Assembly: GCF_039645995.1 (NCBI RefSeq)
Contig: NZ_CP147920.1
Span: forward strand, 744,001 to 808,000
DNA length: 64,000 nucleotides
Source of the DNA: Sulfurimonas sp. HSL3-1
GTDB taxonomy: Bacteria > Campylobacterota > Campylobacteria > Campylobacterales > Sulfurimonadaceae
Direction of reading: 5' to 3'
Shown here piece after piece: positions 8,541 through 17,357 of the stretch (the first letter of the stretch is position 1; each line of letters starts with the position of its first letter). Under the pieces are notes generated by a model, which was given only the letters and a program-made list of their open reading frames with translations, did no database searches and was not told where the DNA came from. Made by a program: the position numbers and the translations under genes.

Positions 8541-11500
8541 GTGTTACACAGCGAGATTGATGCAGTTCTCAACAGCAAAGACCGCCTGCTGACCGAGGTC
8601 TATTTTGACCTGCAGCGCCGTTTCGAGGAGAAATACGGCAGCGATACGGTCGTCTTCATGGAGATCGGTACCTTCTATGAAGTCTACGAGGTCAACAATG
8701 ACGACATGCAGGTGGGCAAGGCCAAGGAGATGGCGGAGCTGCTCAATATCCAGCTGACCAAGAAAAACAAGAACATCCCCGAGAACAGCGTCAAAAACCC
8801 TTTTCTGGCGGGGGTGCCCTCCGTCTCCTTCGAGCGCTACCTGAACCGTCTGATCCAGGAACAACGCTACACGATCATCGTCATCCGCCAAAAGGGGGTG
8901 CCGCCGAAACTCAGCCGCTATATCGGCCAGATCATCTCCCCGGGCACCAACTTCGACCACACCGTCGACAACGACGACAACTACATCGTTTCCCTGCTGA
9001 TCGACCGCCACAGGGAGATCTACAGTGTCGGTTACGCGGCCATCGACGTGACGACGGGAAAAACCTGGCTCTACGAGACCTACGGCACGAGCGAAGACCC
9101 CACCTACGCCCTGGACGAGATCTTTAACCTGCTCAACATCTATCGTACCACGGAGGTGGTGCTGACCTTCCTGGAGGGGGTGGAGAACCAAAAAGAGGTA
9201 ATCCGCTACCTCGAGATCAGCGAGCACTACGCCTACAGCGTCAACCACGAGCGTCCCAAGATCGACTACCAGAACGAGCTGTTCCAGAACGTCTACCAGA
9301 TCCAGTCGCTGCTCTCGCCGATTGAGCACCTCGATCTGGAGCGGCATCCCTTTGTTTCCGAAGCGCTGGCGACGCTGGTGCACTTCGTCATCGAGCACGA
9401 CTACCATATCATCCAGAAGCTTGCCCGCCCGAAGATGATCGATAACACTCGCTATATGTACCTCGGCAACAACGCCCTGGAGCAGCTGGCCGTCCTCTCC
9501 AAAGACCGCAGCGATATGACGCTGCTGAAGCTCATTGACAAGAGCGTCACCGCCATCGGGAAGCGCCTGCTCAAAGAGCGGCTGCTCAACCCGATCCAGG
9601 AGCGCGGCGAGCTCGAACGCCGTTACGGCCTGATCGACCGTGTGATGCCGCACGTACGGATGCTCGGCGATGCCCTGCGGGGGGTCTACGACCTCGAACG
9701 TCTGCACCGCCGGATCGCCCTGGCGCGCCTGCACCCCTTCGAGATGAACTACGTCCACGCCTCGCTCGTCGGCATCCGTGAACTGATGGAGTTCGTCAAA
9801 CGGCACAAGCTCATCAAGACCCCCTTCAGCGAGCAGGAGGTCGATACCTTTATCCGCGACATCGAACAGAGCATCGATCTGGAAGTGTCGCGCCGCTTCA
9901 CCGTCAGCACCGTCGACGACAACTTCCTGCGCCGGGGCGTCGACGTGCAGGTGGACGCGCTGGTGGATGAGAACGCCCGGATGCTGCAGCACTTCGCGAT
10001 CATCATGGATGCGATGGAGCGGATGCTCGGCGAGCAGGGGGCGGCCGCGGGCAGCGGCGGCTACGTCTCCCTGGGCGTCCTGGACAAAGAGGGGCACTAC
10101 ATCTCCATGAGCCGCACCCGCTGGGCGATGATCGAGAAGGAGTTCGCTTCCGGCAGCGTCGACCTGGGGGGCGAGACCGTCTGTTTCAGCGACTTCAGCG
10201 TCAAGCGCCTGACCAACAGTGTTAAGATCACCTCGGAACTGACGGAACAGCTTTCCGACAAGATTATGCGCAACCAGGCGAAGATCGTCGCCCTGGTCAA
10301 GGAGCGTTTCATCGCCCTGCAGCGCACTTTCGAGCGGCGTTATACGCTCCTGTTCGAGCGGATCATTGCCTACGTCGCCGACCTCGACGTCGCCGTCGCC
10401 TCCGCGCGGGCGGCGCAGCAGTACAACTTCGCCTGCCCGACCATCGTCGATGTGCACGAGGACGAGAACTTCCTGCAGCTCATGGCGCTGCGTCACCCGC
10501 TCATCGAGATCCAGGAGCGGCAGGGGGTCTACGTCCCCAACGACATTGTCATGGGCAACCGCGCCTACATGGACCTTCCCTATCCGGAGACCGTGATGCT
10601 CGATCCCGCCGTGCATGACGGGCACGAAGTCAACGGAGTGCTGCTCTACGGCATCAACTCCAGCGGGAAATCCTCCCTGATGAAGAGCATCGGGCTGGCC
10701 GTCTTGATGGCCCAGGCGGGCTTTTACGTGCCGGCGTCGTCGATGAAGTTCTCCCTTTTCGAGTCGCTCTTTACCCGGATCGTCTCCCGGGACAACCTGC
10801 AAAAGGGGCTCTCCACCTTCGCCGTCGAGATGATGGAACTCAAAAACATCTTCAACCGCGCCGGGACACGGTCGCTCATCCTCGGTGACGAGATCTCCCA
10901 CGGCACCGAAACGCTTTCCGGTGTCGCCATCGTCGCGAGCGCGATCATGAAACTGGCGAAGCTGCGTTCCATCTTCCTCTTTGCCACCCACCTGCATCAA
11001 CTGGCATCGATGGAGGAGATGCGGCGGCTGGAGAACGTCGTCGACCTGCACCTGAGCGTGGAGTACGACGAGGCGCTTGACCGTCTGATCTTCAACCGGG
11101 TGCTGCAGCCGGGCAGCGGCTCGAGCGTCTACGGGTTGGAGTTTGCGCGCTCCCTGCATATGGACCAGGAGTTCCTGGAGGCGGCGAACCGCATCCGCAA
11201 GCGCCTCTCCAACGACTTCGACGAACTGGAGCTGCTGGTCAAAAAACGCACCAGCAAGTACAACAAGGACCTCTTTGTTACCACTTGCGTCATCTGCGGG
11301 GCGAAGGCGGAGGATGTGCACCATATCGCCCACCAGGCCAGTGCGGACACCCGCGGCTTCATCGGCCATATGCCCGTCAACCACCGCCACAATCTCATCC
11401 CCCTCTGCCGGGATCACCACCGGGAGATCCATGAGGGAAAACTCGTCGTCAAAGGCTTCGTCATGACCTCCAACGGTCTGGAACTTGACGTCGAGGCTCA

Positions 11501-11615
11501 GTTGGCCAAACCGGCCGTTGTCACCGAGGAAGTACCGGAGATCAACGAAGCCGAAGTACCGGAACCACAGCCCGAAGCACCGGGAAAAGCCTCCATCGAT
11601 ATGGATGATTTTTAA
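8541..11615 (+). CDS. mutS7: MutS7-type DNA mismatch repair protein with C-terminal HNH nuclease domain
   Basis: 1024 residues, larger than classical MutS1. The N-terminal mismatch-recognition motif F-Y-E (residues 45-47, GTFYEVYE) is present. The core and clamp domains lead to an ATPase with Walker [10 protein letters not shown] near 704 and Walker B LILGDE. After the ATPase comes an HNH-type zinc-binding nuclease domain: CVIC (Cys916, Cys919), His927-His928, and CRDHHREIH (Cys956 to His964). This architecture is the MutS7 subfamily known from Sulfurimonas-type bacteria, octocoral mitochondria and giant viruses. Campylobacterota generally lack MutL, so the fused nuclease may replace MutL/MutH incision. 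The GTG start follows AAGGG at 9 bases; a TTG 18 bases upstream is an alternative. Confidence 0.93.
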   Translation: MLHSEIDAVLNSKDRLLTEVYFDLQRRFEEKYGSDTVVFMEIGTFYEVYEVNNDDMQVGKAKEMAELLNIQLTKKNKNIPENSVKNPFLAGVPSVSFERYLNRLIQEQRYTIIVIRQKGVPPKLSRYIGQIISPGTNFDHTVDNDDNYIVSLLIDRHREIYSVGYAAIDVTTGKTWLYETYGTSEDPTYALDEIFNLLNIYRTTEVVLTFLEGVENQKEVIRYLEISEHYAYSVNHERPKIDYQNELFQNVYQIQSLLSPIEHLDLERHPFVSEALATLVHFVIEHDYHIIQKLARPKMIDNTRYMYLGNNALEQLAVLSKDRSDMTLLKLIDKSVTAIGKRLLKERLLNPIQERGELERRYGLIDRVMPHVRMLGDALRGVYDLERLHRRIALARLHPFEMNYVHASLVGIRELMEFVKRHKLIKTPFSEQEVDTFIRDIEQSIDLEVSRRFTVSTVDDNFLRRGVDVQVDALVDENARMLQHFAIIMDAMERMLGEQGAAAGSGGYVSLGVLDKEGHYISMSRTRWAMIEKEFASGSVDLGGETVCFSDFSVKRLTNSVKITSELTEQLSDKIMRNQAKIVALVKERFIALQRTFERRYTLLFERIIAYVADLDVAVASARAAQQYNFACPTIVDVHEDENFLQLMALRHPLIEIQERQGVYVPNDIVMGNRAYMDLPYPETVMLDPAVHDGHEVNGVLLYGINSSGKSSLMKSIGLAVLMAQAGFYVPASSMKFSLFESLFTRIVSRDNLQKGLSTFAVEMMELKNIFNRAGTRSLILGDEISHGTETLSGVAIVASAIMKLAKLRSIFLFATHLHQLASMEEMRRLENVVDLHLSVEYDEALDRLIFNRVLQPGSGSSVYGLEFARSLHMDQEFLEAANRIRKRLSNDFDELELLVKKRTSKYNKDLFVTTCVICGAKAEDVHHIAHQASADTRGFIGHMPVNHRHNLIPLCRDHHREIHEGKLVVKGFVMTSNGLELDVEAQLAKPAVVTEEVPEINEAEVPEPQPEAPGKASIDMDDF

Positions 11616-11626
11616 GGGGATTGTCT

Positions 11627-11854
11627 ATGGAGTTCAAGCCGCATTCGCAGGCACAGCTCAAAGCCCTTAGGGTGACAGCGGGAGAGGCCTACATGATCGA
11701 GTATCTGAACAAGGATTACTTCAACGGTGAAGAGACCGTCGAGCGCGGGAGAGGGACGGCCGTCGTGACGGAGCAGGGCATCTTCTTCAATGTCGAAGAC
11801 CCTTACGGGATGGAAAAACTCATCATGCAGGCACGAGTGGTCGTCCGCGGCTGA
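11627..11854 (+). CDS. Small conserved-looking hypothetical protein
   Basis: 75 residues, starting 11 bases after the mutS7 stop behind an AAGGGGA ribosome-binding site (ATG at 11627 preferred over a TTG 6 bases earlier). The sequence is soluble, without signal peptide or membrane segment, and mixes a predicted N-terminal helix (AQLKALRVTAGEAYMIEYLN) with a C-terminal beta-rich half. I do not recognise the family. Its position suggests co-transcription with mutS7; a role in repair would be speculation. Confidence 0.65.
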   Translation: MEFKPHSQAQLKALRVTAGEAYMIEYLNKDYFNGEETVERGRGTAVVTEQGIFFNVEDPYGMEKLIMQARVVVRG

Positions 11855-11884
11855 AGCCGTATGGGGTGTTTGGACCGAAGACGT

Positions 11885-11890
11885 TATAAT
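11885..11890 (+). promoter_or_regulatory. -10 box before the 113-residue lipoprotein
   Basis: Perfect TATAAT, 33 bases upstream of the lipoprotein ATG and followed by an AAGGAG ribosome-binding site. Confidence 0.6.
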
Positions 11891-11923
11891 CCGGTAATTT
11901 GTTTGCCGGACAAGGAGAACAGA

Positions 11924-12265
11924 ATGAAAAAAGTATTGACTATTTTGACCGTAACGCTGATGATGCTTGGCGGCTGTACCCAGGAGACGCAGAACAAGTT
12001 CGGCCATGGGCTGCAGAACTGGACGGGGACCAACGGCGTGCTCGACATCTACAGCGGCGGCAAGCTTGTGATGCGCTTCATCAAGATCGGAAAGATGAGT
12101 ACAGGCAAGGGAACGGACGATGGTTCGCCGCGCCCTTTCCGTTACAGCTACGGCGTACTGGACAGCAACTTCAACTACGAAGTCGACAGCGGCGAGAAGA
12201 AGATCTATTTCGAGGTCAGCGACTATTCGACGGAGTATGTTTTCTATGAGAACCCGAAAGGCTGA
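11924..12265 (+). CDS. Small lipoprotein of unknown function
   Basis: 113 residues with a lipoprotein signal peptide (lipobox LGGC, Cys18). The mature part is short and beta-rich (GVLDIYSGGKLVMRFIKIG, YSYGVLDSNFNYEVDSGEKKIYFEVSDY) with no known motif. The ATG at 11924 was chosen over an upstream in-frame start because AAGGAG sits 7 bases before it and it begins the signal peptide exactly. dapE starts 2 bases after its stop. Confidence 0.8.
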   Translation: MKKVLTILTVTLMMLGGCTQETQNKFGHGLQNWTGTNGVLDIYSGGKLVMRFIKIGKMSTGKGTDDGSPRPFRYSYGVLDSNFNYEVDSGEKKIYFEVSDYSTEYVFYENPKG

Positions 12266-12267
12266 GT

Positions 12268-13362
12268 TTGGACGTCATTGCACTTTTTAAGCACCTGATC
12301 GAACGCAAAAGCGAGACGCCGGACGATGGCGGTATCCTCGATTTCGTCGAGGGGTATCTTGACGGCTATACCGCGGTGCGCATTGACGTCGCCGAGGTGA
12401 AAAACCTCTTTATCTACAAACGTTTCGGCGAGGGGGAACACCTCTGTTTCGCGGGACATGTCGATGTTGTCCCGGCGGGCGAGGGGTGGGAGACGGACCC
12501 CTATACGGCCGTCGAGAAAGAGGGCAAGATCTACGGCCGCGGCGCGCAGGATATGAAAGCCGGCGTCTCGGCATTTCTGCAGGCGGTCAAAGAGACCGAG
12601 GCATTCCGGGGGACGCTTTCACTGTTGCTGACCTCCGACGAGGAGGGCCCCGCGAAACACGGCACCGTGGAACTGCTCAAATGGCTGCAGACGGAGGGGA
12701 TGCTCCCCGATGCCTGCATCGTCGCCGAACCGACCTGCGAAGAGCGGTTCGGTGACGCCATCAAGGTCGGGCGCCGCGGCTCCATCAACGGCGTGATCGA
12801 GAAGCGGGGCAAACAGGGGCATGCCGCCTATCCGGAAAAAGCGAAGAACCCCATCCACAAAGTCGCCCAGGTGCTGCACCACATGGCGGGGGTAAACCTG
12901 GACGAGGGGGACGAATACTTCAGCCCCAGCCAGTTCGTCGTGACCGATATCCGCGCGGGTATGGAGGTGACCAACGTGACCCCGGGTAAGCTGAAGATGA
13001 TGTTCAACGTCCGCAACTCCACAAAAACGGCCAAGGAAGATATCGAGGCCTTTGTCCACCGCTATTTCAAGGAGATGGACTACACCCTGAGCCTGGACCA
13101 GAGCGCGAAGCCCTTCGTCACCGATGCCAACACCCACATCGTCCGCACGATCGATGCGGCGATCGCATCGGTAACGGGGCTGAAGCCCAAGCACTCCACG
13201 GCGGGGGGAACATCTGACGCCCGCTTCATCGCCGAATACGGTATCGACGTCATCGAGTTCGGGGTGCGCAACGACACGATCCACGCCCCGAACGAATGCA
13301 CGACGCCCGAGCAGGTCCGGGGGCTCTGCGACGTCTTTAAGCAGGTGATCGCGACCTACTGA
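12268..13362 (+). CDS. dapE: Succinyl-diaminopimelate desuccinylase
   Basis: 364-residue M20-family zinc enzyme of the lysine/meso-diaminopimelate pathway, which feeds peptidoglycan. Zinc and catalytic residues are visible: FAGHVDVVP (His), RGAQDMKAG (Asp), TSDEEGP (Glu pair), and NDTIHAPNE (His) near the C terminus; the dimerisation domain has GRRGSINGVI and GKQGHAAYP. TTG start 2 bases after the lipoprotein stop, with AAAGGC nearby. Its 3' end overlaps the convergent HATPase-GNAT gene by 7 bases. Confidence 0.95.
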   Translation: MDVIALFKHLIERKSETPDDGGILDFVEGYLDGYTAVRIDVAEVKNLFIYKRFGEGEHLCFAGHVDVVPAGEGWETDPYTAVEKEGKIYGRGAQDMKAGVSAFLQAVKETEAFRGTLSLLLTSDEEGPAKHGTVELLKWLQTEGMLPDACIVAEPTCEERFGDAIKVGRRGSINGVIEKRGKQGHAAYPEKAKNPIHKVAQVLHHMAGVNLDEGDEYFSPSQFVVTDIRAGMEVTNVTPGKLKMMFNVRNSTKTAKEDIEAFVHRYFKEMDYTLSLDQSAKPFVTDANTHIVRTIDAAIASVTGLKPKHSTAGGTSDARFIAEYGIDVIEFGVRNDTIHAPNECTTPEQVRGLCDVFKQVIATY

Positions 13363-14804
13363 ACCTCCGCGCCCGCAGGGGCGACCCTCGCTTCATCGGC
13401 CTGAATATACTCCAGCATCGCCCTGGCGTGCTGCGAATAGCATACCAGCTGCTCCTCGTCGACAAACCGGCTGTTTTTCCGTTGCAGCCGCAGATAATCC
13501 TCATTATGATAGTAACTGAAGAAGACGCCGCTGTAGAAGAAATGGCGGCGGTTGAGCATGGCGACGACCTCGTCGATCTCCTCGATATGGTGAAGGTTGA
13601 TGTCGGCATAGACCATTTCGCAGTGGTCGGTGTGCATCAGGTCGATCAGCTCATCGAGCGCCTCGTCATCGGGCAGCCCCTCGATAATGATGAATCCGAC
13701 ATTGATATAGGGGTTTAAATGGTGCGAAAGGAGCTGCCGGTTGGGATTGGCCGGTCTGCTGGCCGAATTTTCCACCTTCGCGCAGCGGTAGGCGGCTTCA
13801 ATCTGCCCGGCATAACGCTGCGGCGGCAAGCAGTAGCGTTTATGGGTGTCAAAGACGAGAAAACTGATCATCGCTCCGCTGCGCAAGGAAGCCTTGATCT
13901 GGCGTTCGATCTCCGTCTGGGAAGGGACTTCGCCCAGCACGATTGCCGTTTCGCACATACCGTGGGAGAGGTTGGCTCTCTGGCTGTAGGGGTGCAGCAT
14001 CAGCGCTTCGCCGTAGATGGCGTTGAGATGCATCGCCCTGGCGGTGGCGATGATCGTATCGAACATGCGGGTCATGATCCCCATCTTCTTGAATTCCGGG
14101 TCGACGGCGGCGATGGCGATTTCGGCGATTTCGGCGTGGCGGGAGAGCACCAGGGCGAAATGGCCGACAACGCGCACCCCGTAGACGGCGACAATAGAGA
14201 CGACTTCCCGGTCCTGGTTGAGCTGCCGGATCTTGACGGGATCGTAGAACTGGCTCTTGTAGTAGGTGTAGTGGTAGTTTTTATAGATAAGTTGGGCGAT
14301 CCCCTCGGCATCCGACTCATCGAAACGCCGGACATCAAGCCGCTGCAGGATCGTCTCCTTGTCCGGCAGTGCTGTCGAGGTCTTGCCGGTACGGATGTCA
14401 TAGTTATGCTCGAAGGCCTGGATGACGCTGAAACGTTTTCCCCGGTTCTCAAGCATCGTGAACCAGAAACGGTCGACGAGGTCATAGATGCGGTAGAATC
14501 CCTTTTCATGCTGGGTAGTGTGGTCGACTGCCTCGCTCATAAAGGGGGTGAAATCAAAGGGAAGCCCGCTGTCCTCCACATCGATCTGCAACTGCCGCGG
14601 GGTAATAGTAAAACGGACCGTGACATCCATGTTCTCCAGTTTTTCATAGGCGTGTTCGACGACGTTTTCAAGCAACTGGTCGATCGCCTCGGAGAGCTGT
14701 TCAGGGCGGTGTAGTGGCAGCAGTTGCCTCAGGTGTTTGCAGGTGTAGCGCAAGAGGCCGAAGTGGGTTCTGCTGGTGAGGTGGATTTCGATGAGGTCAC
14801 GCAT
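13356..14804 (-). CDS. RsbW/SpoIIAB-like ATPase fused to a GNAT acetyltransferase domain
   Basis: 482 residues. Residues 1-135 look like an anti-sigma-factor type histidine-kinase ATPase: the N-box AIDQLLENVVEHAY and the G1-like DSGLPFDF are clear. A GNAT domain follows at about 150-310 (VRRFDESDAEGIAQLIYKNY, then AVYGVRVVGHFALVL, IAIAAVDPEFKKMGIMTRMF). The last 170 residues form another alpha/beta region (INVGFIIIEGLPDDEALDELIDLM). The combination suggests a regulator that senses a protein partner and acetylates a target. It overlaps the downstream start of dapE's end only, while its start overlaps the M20 gene by 8 bases, so it is co-transcribed with that gene. Target unknown. Confidence 0.75.
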   Translation of the reverse strand: MRDLIEIHLTSRTHFGLLRYTCKHLRQLLPLHRPEQLSEAIDQLLENVVEHAYEKLENMDVTVRFTITPRQLQIDVEDSGLPFDFTPFMSEAVDHTTQHEKGFYRIYDLVDRFWFTMLENRGKRFSVIQAFEHNYDIRTGKTSTALPDKETILQRLDVRRFDESDAEGIAQLIYKNYHYTYYKSQFYDPVKIRQLNQDREVVSIVAVYGVRVVGHFALVLSRHAEIAEIAIAAVDPEFKKMGIMTRMFDTIIATARAMHLNAIYGEALMLHPYSQRANLSHGMCETAIVLGEVPSQTEIERQIKASLRSGAMISFLVFDTHKRYCLPPQRYAGQIEAAYRCAKVENSASRPANPNRQLLSHHLNPYINVGFIIIEGLPDDEALDELIDLMHTDHCEMVYADINLHHIEEIDEVVAMLNRRHFFYSGVFFSYYHNEDYLRLQRKNSRFVDEEQLVCYSQHARAMLEYIQADEARVAPAGAEVQ

Positions 14805-15987
14805 CGTCCATCGCTTTCAGCGCCGCGAGGGCCATGATCTTCATGCCGTAGCGCAGGGCGTCGTCGTCGACATCGAAGCGGGCATTATGCTGGGCGACGC
14901 AGGTCCCTTTTTCCGGATCGCAGCTCCCCAGCCGGAAAAAGGCGCCGGGGACGATCTCGAGGTAGCGCCCGAAGTCCTCCCCGCCCATTACGGGGTCGGC
15001 GAGATCGATGACGTTTGTTTCTTCCAGTACCTCCGAAGCGGCGGCACGGACGATGTCGACCATGGCGTCGTGATTCTGCACCTCGGGAGAGCCGTAACGG
15101 TAGGAGAAGGCGTAGGTGGCGTGCATGGAGTCGCAGATTCCCCTGATAGAGACCTCCATCATCTCGGGGATGGCGTGACGCACATCATGGTTGACGGTCC
15201 GTACCGTACCGCACACCTTGACATGGTCGCAGATGACGTTGGGCGCTTTGCCCCCTTCGACGGTCCCCAGCGAGATGACGGCGGGATGAAGGGGGTCGAT
15301 CCGCCGGGAGACGATATGGTTGAGGGAGTTCACCGCCATCGACATGACGAGGATGGCATCGACCCCTTCGTGGGGGCGGGCGCCGTGCGCACTTTTGCCG
15401 AAGATCTCGATCTCAAAGGTATCGGCAGAGGCGAGCATGACCCCGTATTTGTATCCGATCTGTCCGGTGTTGAGATAGGGGTAGGCGTGCAGCCCGAAGA
15501 TCGCCTTCACGTTCTCGAGGGCCCCGTGGGCGATCATCTGGGCACTGCCCCCCTCGGTGATCTCTTCGGCGGGCTGGAATATGAAACGGAGGTTCTGCCC
15601 GAGGCTGCCTTCAATGCGCTTGAGCGCCAGGGCGGCCCCCAGCAGCACGGCGGTATGGGCATCGTGCCCGCAGGCGTGCATAATGCCCGGGGATTGCGAA
15701 GCATAGGCCCTCTCCGTGCGCTCCTGGATCGGCAGGGCGTCGATGTCGGCCCGCAGGGCGACGAAGGGGGCGTCCTCGTTCACGACGATCTCGGCGATCA
15801 GCCCGTAGTGTTCCTCGAAAGAGCGGACCTGCAGCCCCTCTGCTTCGAGGATCGCCTTGATCATCAGGGTCGTATGCTCTTCCGCGCCTGAGAGTTCGGG
15901 ATGGGCGTGCAGTTCGTGCCGCAGCGTCACGATCCGCTCTTCGATGGCGTCAATCGTTTCGAACAGTGTGGTTTGCCGTGTTTCCAT
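14797..15987 (-). CDS. M20D-family amidohydrolase (hippurate/N-acyl-amino acid hydrolase type)
   Basis: 396-residue cytosolic metallo-amidohydrolase. Typical M20D motifs are present: LRHELHAHPELSG at the N terminus, the metal-binding GIMHACGHDAHTAVLLGAA, QPAEEITEGGSAQM with the catalytic Glu pair, and VMGGEDFGRYL with a late metal ligand near 345. Members hydrolyse N-acyl amino acids, hippurate or indole-amino acid conjugates; N-acetyl-diaminopimelate deacetylation is another possibility but its usual context is absent. It is first in a two-gene minus-strand unit with the HATPase-GNAT gene. Confidence 0.88.
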   Translation of the reverse strand: METRQTTLFETIDAIEERIVTLRHELHAHPELSGAEEHTTLMIKAILEAEGLQVRSFEEHYGLIAEIVVNEDAPFVALRADIDALPIQERTERAYASQSPGIMHACGHDAHTAVLLGAALALKRIEGSLGQNLRFIFQPAEEITEGGSAQMIAHGALENVKAIFGLHAYPYLNTGQIGYKYGVMLASADTFEIEIFGKSAHGARPHEGVDAILVMSMAVNSLNHIVSRRIDPLHPAVISLGTVEGGKAPNVICDHVKVCGTVRTVNHDVRHAIPEMMEVSIRGICDSMHATYAFSYRYGSPEVQNHDAMVDIVRAAASEVLEETNVIDLADPVMGGEDFGRYLEIVPGAFFRLGSCDPEKGTCVAQHNARFDVDDDALRYGMKIMALAALKAMDDA

Positions 15988-16011
15988 GCGTCACCTTCCC
16001 CGTTTGATTTG

Positions 16012-16072
16012 ATTATAGTGCAGTCACATTAAAAGCAATCTTTGGTGCGCCGCGCTTTTCTTATGCTAAAAT
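16012..16072. promoter_or_regulatory. Divergent -10 boxes between the M20D and thiol-protein genes
   Basis: TATAAT reads on the minus strand at 16012-16017, 25 bases before the amidohydrolase start. TAAAAT reads on the plus strand at 16067-16072, 23 bases before the thioredoxin-like gene. Confidence 0.55.
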
Positions 16073-16094
16073 GGACCTACCATAGAGGGGGCTC

Positions 16095-16487
16095 ATGCGC
16101 TATCTGCTGAATATTCTTTTTTTCGCCGCACTGCTCTTAGGCGCCCCGACGGAGTGGGCGAAGAGCCTGGACGATGCCAAACGGATAGCCGCGGCGGAGG
16201 GGAAACTGGTCTATGTGCTGATCACGGAGCCGGGTTGCCGCTGGTGCAAGCGCTTCAAACGTACGACGCTGCACGACCACGGGGTCCGCCGACGGCTCGA
16301 TGAGATGGCCGTCGGGGTGGAGGTGGAGCGCGGCAGCGGCACCTACCCCGATACCCTCAAGGCGCTGATGATTCCGATGCACTATTTTTTAAGTCCCGAT
16401 GAGAGGGTTTTGGTTAAAATGCCGGGCTACTGGAACATAGAGGATTTTATGTCCATACTCGACGATGTGGAAAGGAAACGAAAATAA
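16095..16487 (+). CDS. Secreted thioredoxin-like protein
   Basis: 130 residues with a short signal peptide (about residues 1-17) and a thioredoxin-fold domain carrying a C-x-x-C active site, CRWC (Cys50 region), in the context ITEPGCRWCKRFKR. The cis-proline region is replaced by ALMIPMHYFLSPDE. It resembles DUF255/SoxW-like periplasmic thiol proteins, but the exact group is uncertain. The stop codon and the ridA start share one base (TAATG), so expression is probably coupled. Confidence 0.8.
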   Translation: MRYLLNILFFAALLLGAPTEWAKSLDDAKRIAAAEGKLVYVLITEPGCRWCKRFKRTTLHDHGVRRRLDEMAVGVEVERGSGTYPDTLKALMIPMHYFLSPDERVLVKMPGYWNIEDFMSILDDVERKRK

Positions 16488-16861
16488 TGCAGTTTGTACA
16501 GACGGAAAACGCCCCGGCGGCAATCGGACCCTACTCGCAGGCGGTCAAAGTGAACGGGATGGTCTACACCTCCGGGCAGATCGCGCTGACCCCGGCGGGA
16601 GAGATGCTTGAGAACGATATCACGGTTCAGACGAAGCAGGTACTTGCCAACTTGACGGCGGTGCTTGAAGCGGCGGGCAGCGGCCTGGACAAGGTAATCA
16701 AAACGACGATCTTCCTGGACAGCATGGACGATTTTGCGACGGTGAACGCCATATATGCCGAAGCCTTCGGCGATCATAAGCCGGCGCGTTCGACAGTGGC
16801 GGTCAAAACCCTGCCCAAAAATGCCCTGGTGGAAATAGACGCGATCGCCCTTGCGGATTAA
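16487..16861 (+). CDS. ridA: RidA family reactive intermediate deaminase
   Basis: 124 residues, the normal family length. RidA trimers hydrolyse 2-aminoacrylate and other enamine/imine by-products of PLP enzymes. The N-terminal APAAIGPYSQAVKVNGMVYTSGQI and C-terminal PARSTVAVKTLPKNALVEIDAIA are textbook, including the catalytic-site Arg of PARS. It is translationally coupled to the preceding thiol protein. Confidence 0.96.
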   Translation: MQFVQTENAPAAIGPYSQAVKVNGMVYTSGQIALTPAGEMLENDITVQTKQVLANLTAVLEAAGSGLDKVIKTTIFLDSMDDFATVNAIYAEAFGDHKPARSTVAVKTLPKNALVEIDAIALAD

Positions 16862-16873
16862 AGCCTTTTTGGC

Positions 16874-16879
16874 TATAAT
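16874..16879 (+). promoter_or_regulatory. -10 box upstream of the structured rplU leader region
   Basis: Perfect TATAAT in the context TTTTTGGCTATAATTCGCCC, 13 bases after ridA. A transcript starting near 16886 would read through the two structured elements at 16911-17048 and 17055-17323 before reaching rplU at 17358. Confidence 0.6.
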
Positions 16880-16910
16880 TCGCCCACTAAAAGAACAGGG
16901 ACCTCTCTTG

Positions 16911-17048
16911 AAGACTGAGAGTGTAACCAGAGGAGCGCGCTGAAGTCGCGGCATGCGTGTCGTTGAAAGCGCTCCTCCATCCAGGTGCTAAAAGGCCTGA
17001 TCGGAACTGATTGTCACGTTTTGATGAGTCGGATACACTCTGAGTCTT
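16911..17048 (+). ncRNA. Structured RNA candidate in the ridA-rplU gap
   Basis: A long closing stem pairs 16911-16928 with 17031-17048 (AAGACTGAGAGTGT against ACACTCTGAGTCTT, with two mismatches). Inside it, GAGGAGCGC (16930-16938) pairs perfectly with GCGCTCCTC (16969-16977) around a 30-base loop. A perfect -10 box lies just upstream. Size and closing stem are reminiscent of 6S RNA, but the asymmetric interior does not fit the usual single-rod 6S shape, so no family is claimed. It could be a free small RNA or the 5' part of the rplU leader. Confidence 0.5.
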
Positions 17049-17054
17049 TAAGTT

Positions 17055-17323
17055 AGGGCACCTTTAGAAACTACCTTCGGATCTCAGAGGGTTTTTGAGG
17101 TATGAGGTTTTATTCGTTTTTTGTGAAGGCACAGCTAAAGCTGTGTCAAACGGAAAACGGAGGAAAGATCGTGCCTCAAAAAACATCCCGAAGGGCGTTA
17201 CAGAGAAAGCCACACTCGGCGTTGCCGCTTCTCGACTTGGCTGCGGCCAGGTCTTCGAAGCGTCGCCTTGATTGTGACATTCTCTGTAACGCTGAGACCG
17301 AAGGTAGTTTCTAAAGGTGCCCT
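17055..17323. repeat. 269-bp nested inverted repeat / three-way-junction element before rplU
   Basis: Outer arms 17055-17087 and 17292-17323 are inverted copies: 26 perfect bases plus a further 6 after a one-base bulge. Within them lie two more hairpins. One pairs TTTTTGAGG (17092-17100) with CCTCAAAAA (17174-17182) and contains CACAGCTAAAGCTGTG. The other pairs GCGTTACAGAGAA (17195-17207) with its exact complement at 17280-17292 and continues inward with GGCG/CGCC and GCTTC/GAAGC pairs. As RNA this is a three-way junction; as DNA it resembles a miniature inverted-repeat element, but no target-site duplication is evident. An ATG-started open frame inside (17102-17314) has no protein-like features. 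Confidence 0.7.
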
Positions 17324-17357
17324 GGGGATTCTTTTCTATACATTACAAGGAAATGCT

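Noticed and set aside
8544-11432. 962-codon open frame on the minus strand
   Set aside because: Exact antisense of mutS7; composition (many Asp, Val, Leu, Gly, His repeats) is that of a reversed reading frame.
17102-17314. 70-codon open frame inside the nested inverted repeat
   Set aside because: No ribosome-binding site or protein-like features, and the frame runs through base-paired arms; structure explains the sequence better.
16911-17323. 6S RNA, tmRNA, RNase P RNA or SRP RNA in the ridA-rplU gap
   Set aside because: Looked for the diagnostic sequences (tmRNA ends, AGAGGAAAGTCC of RNase P, GGAAGGAAGCAG-like SRP loop) and did not find them; the 6S idea does not fit the asymmetric fold.
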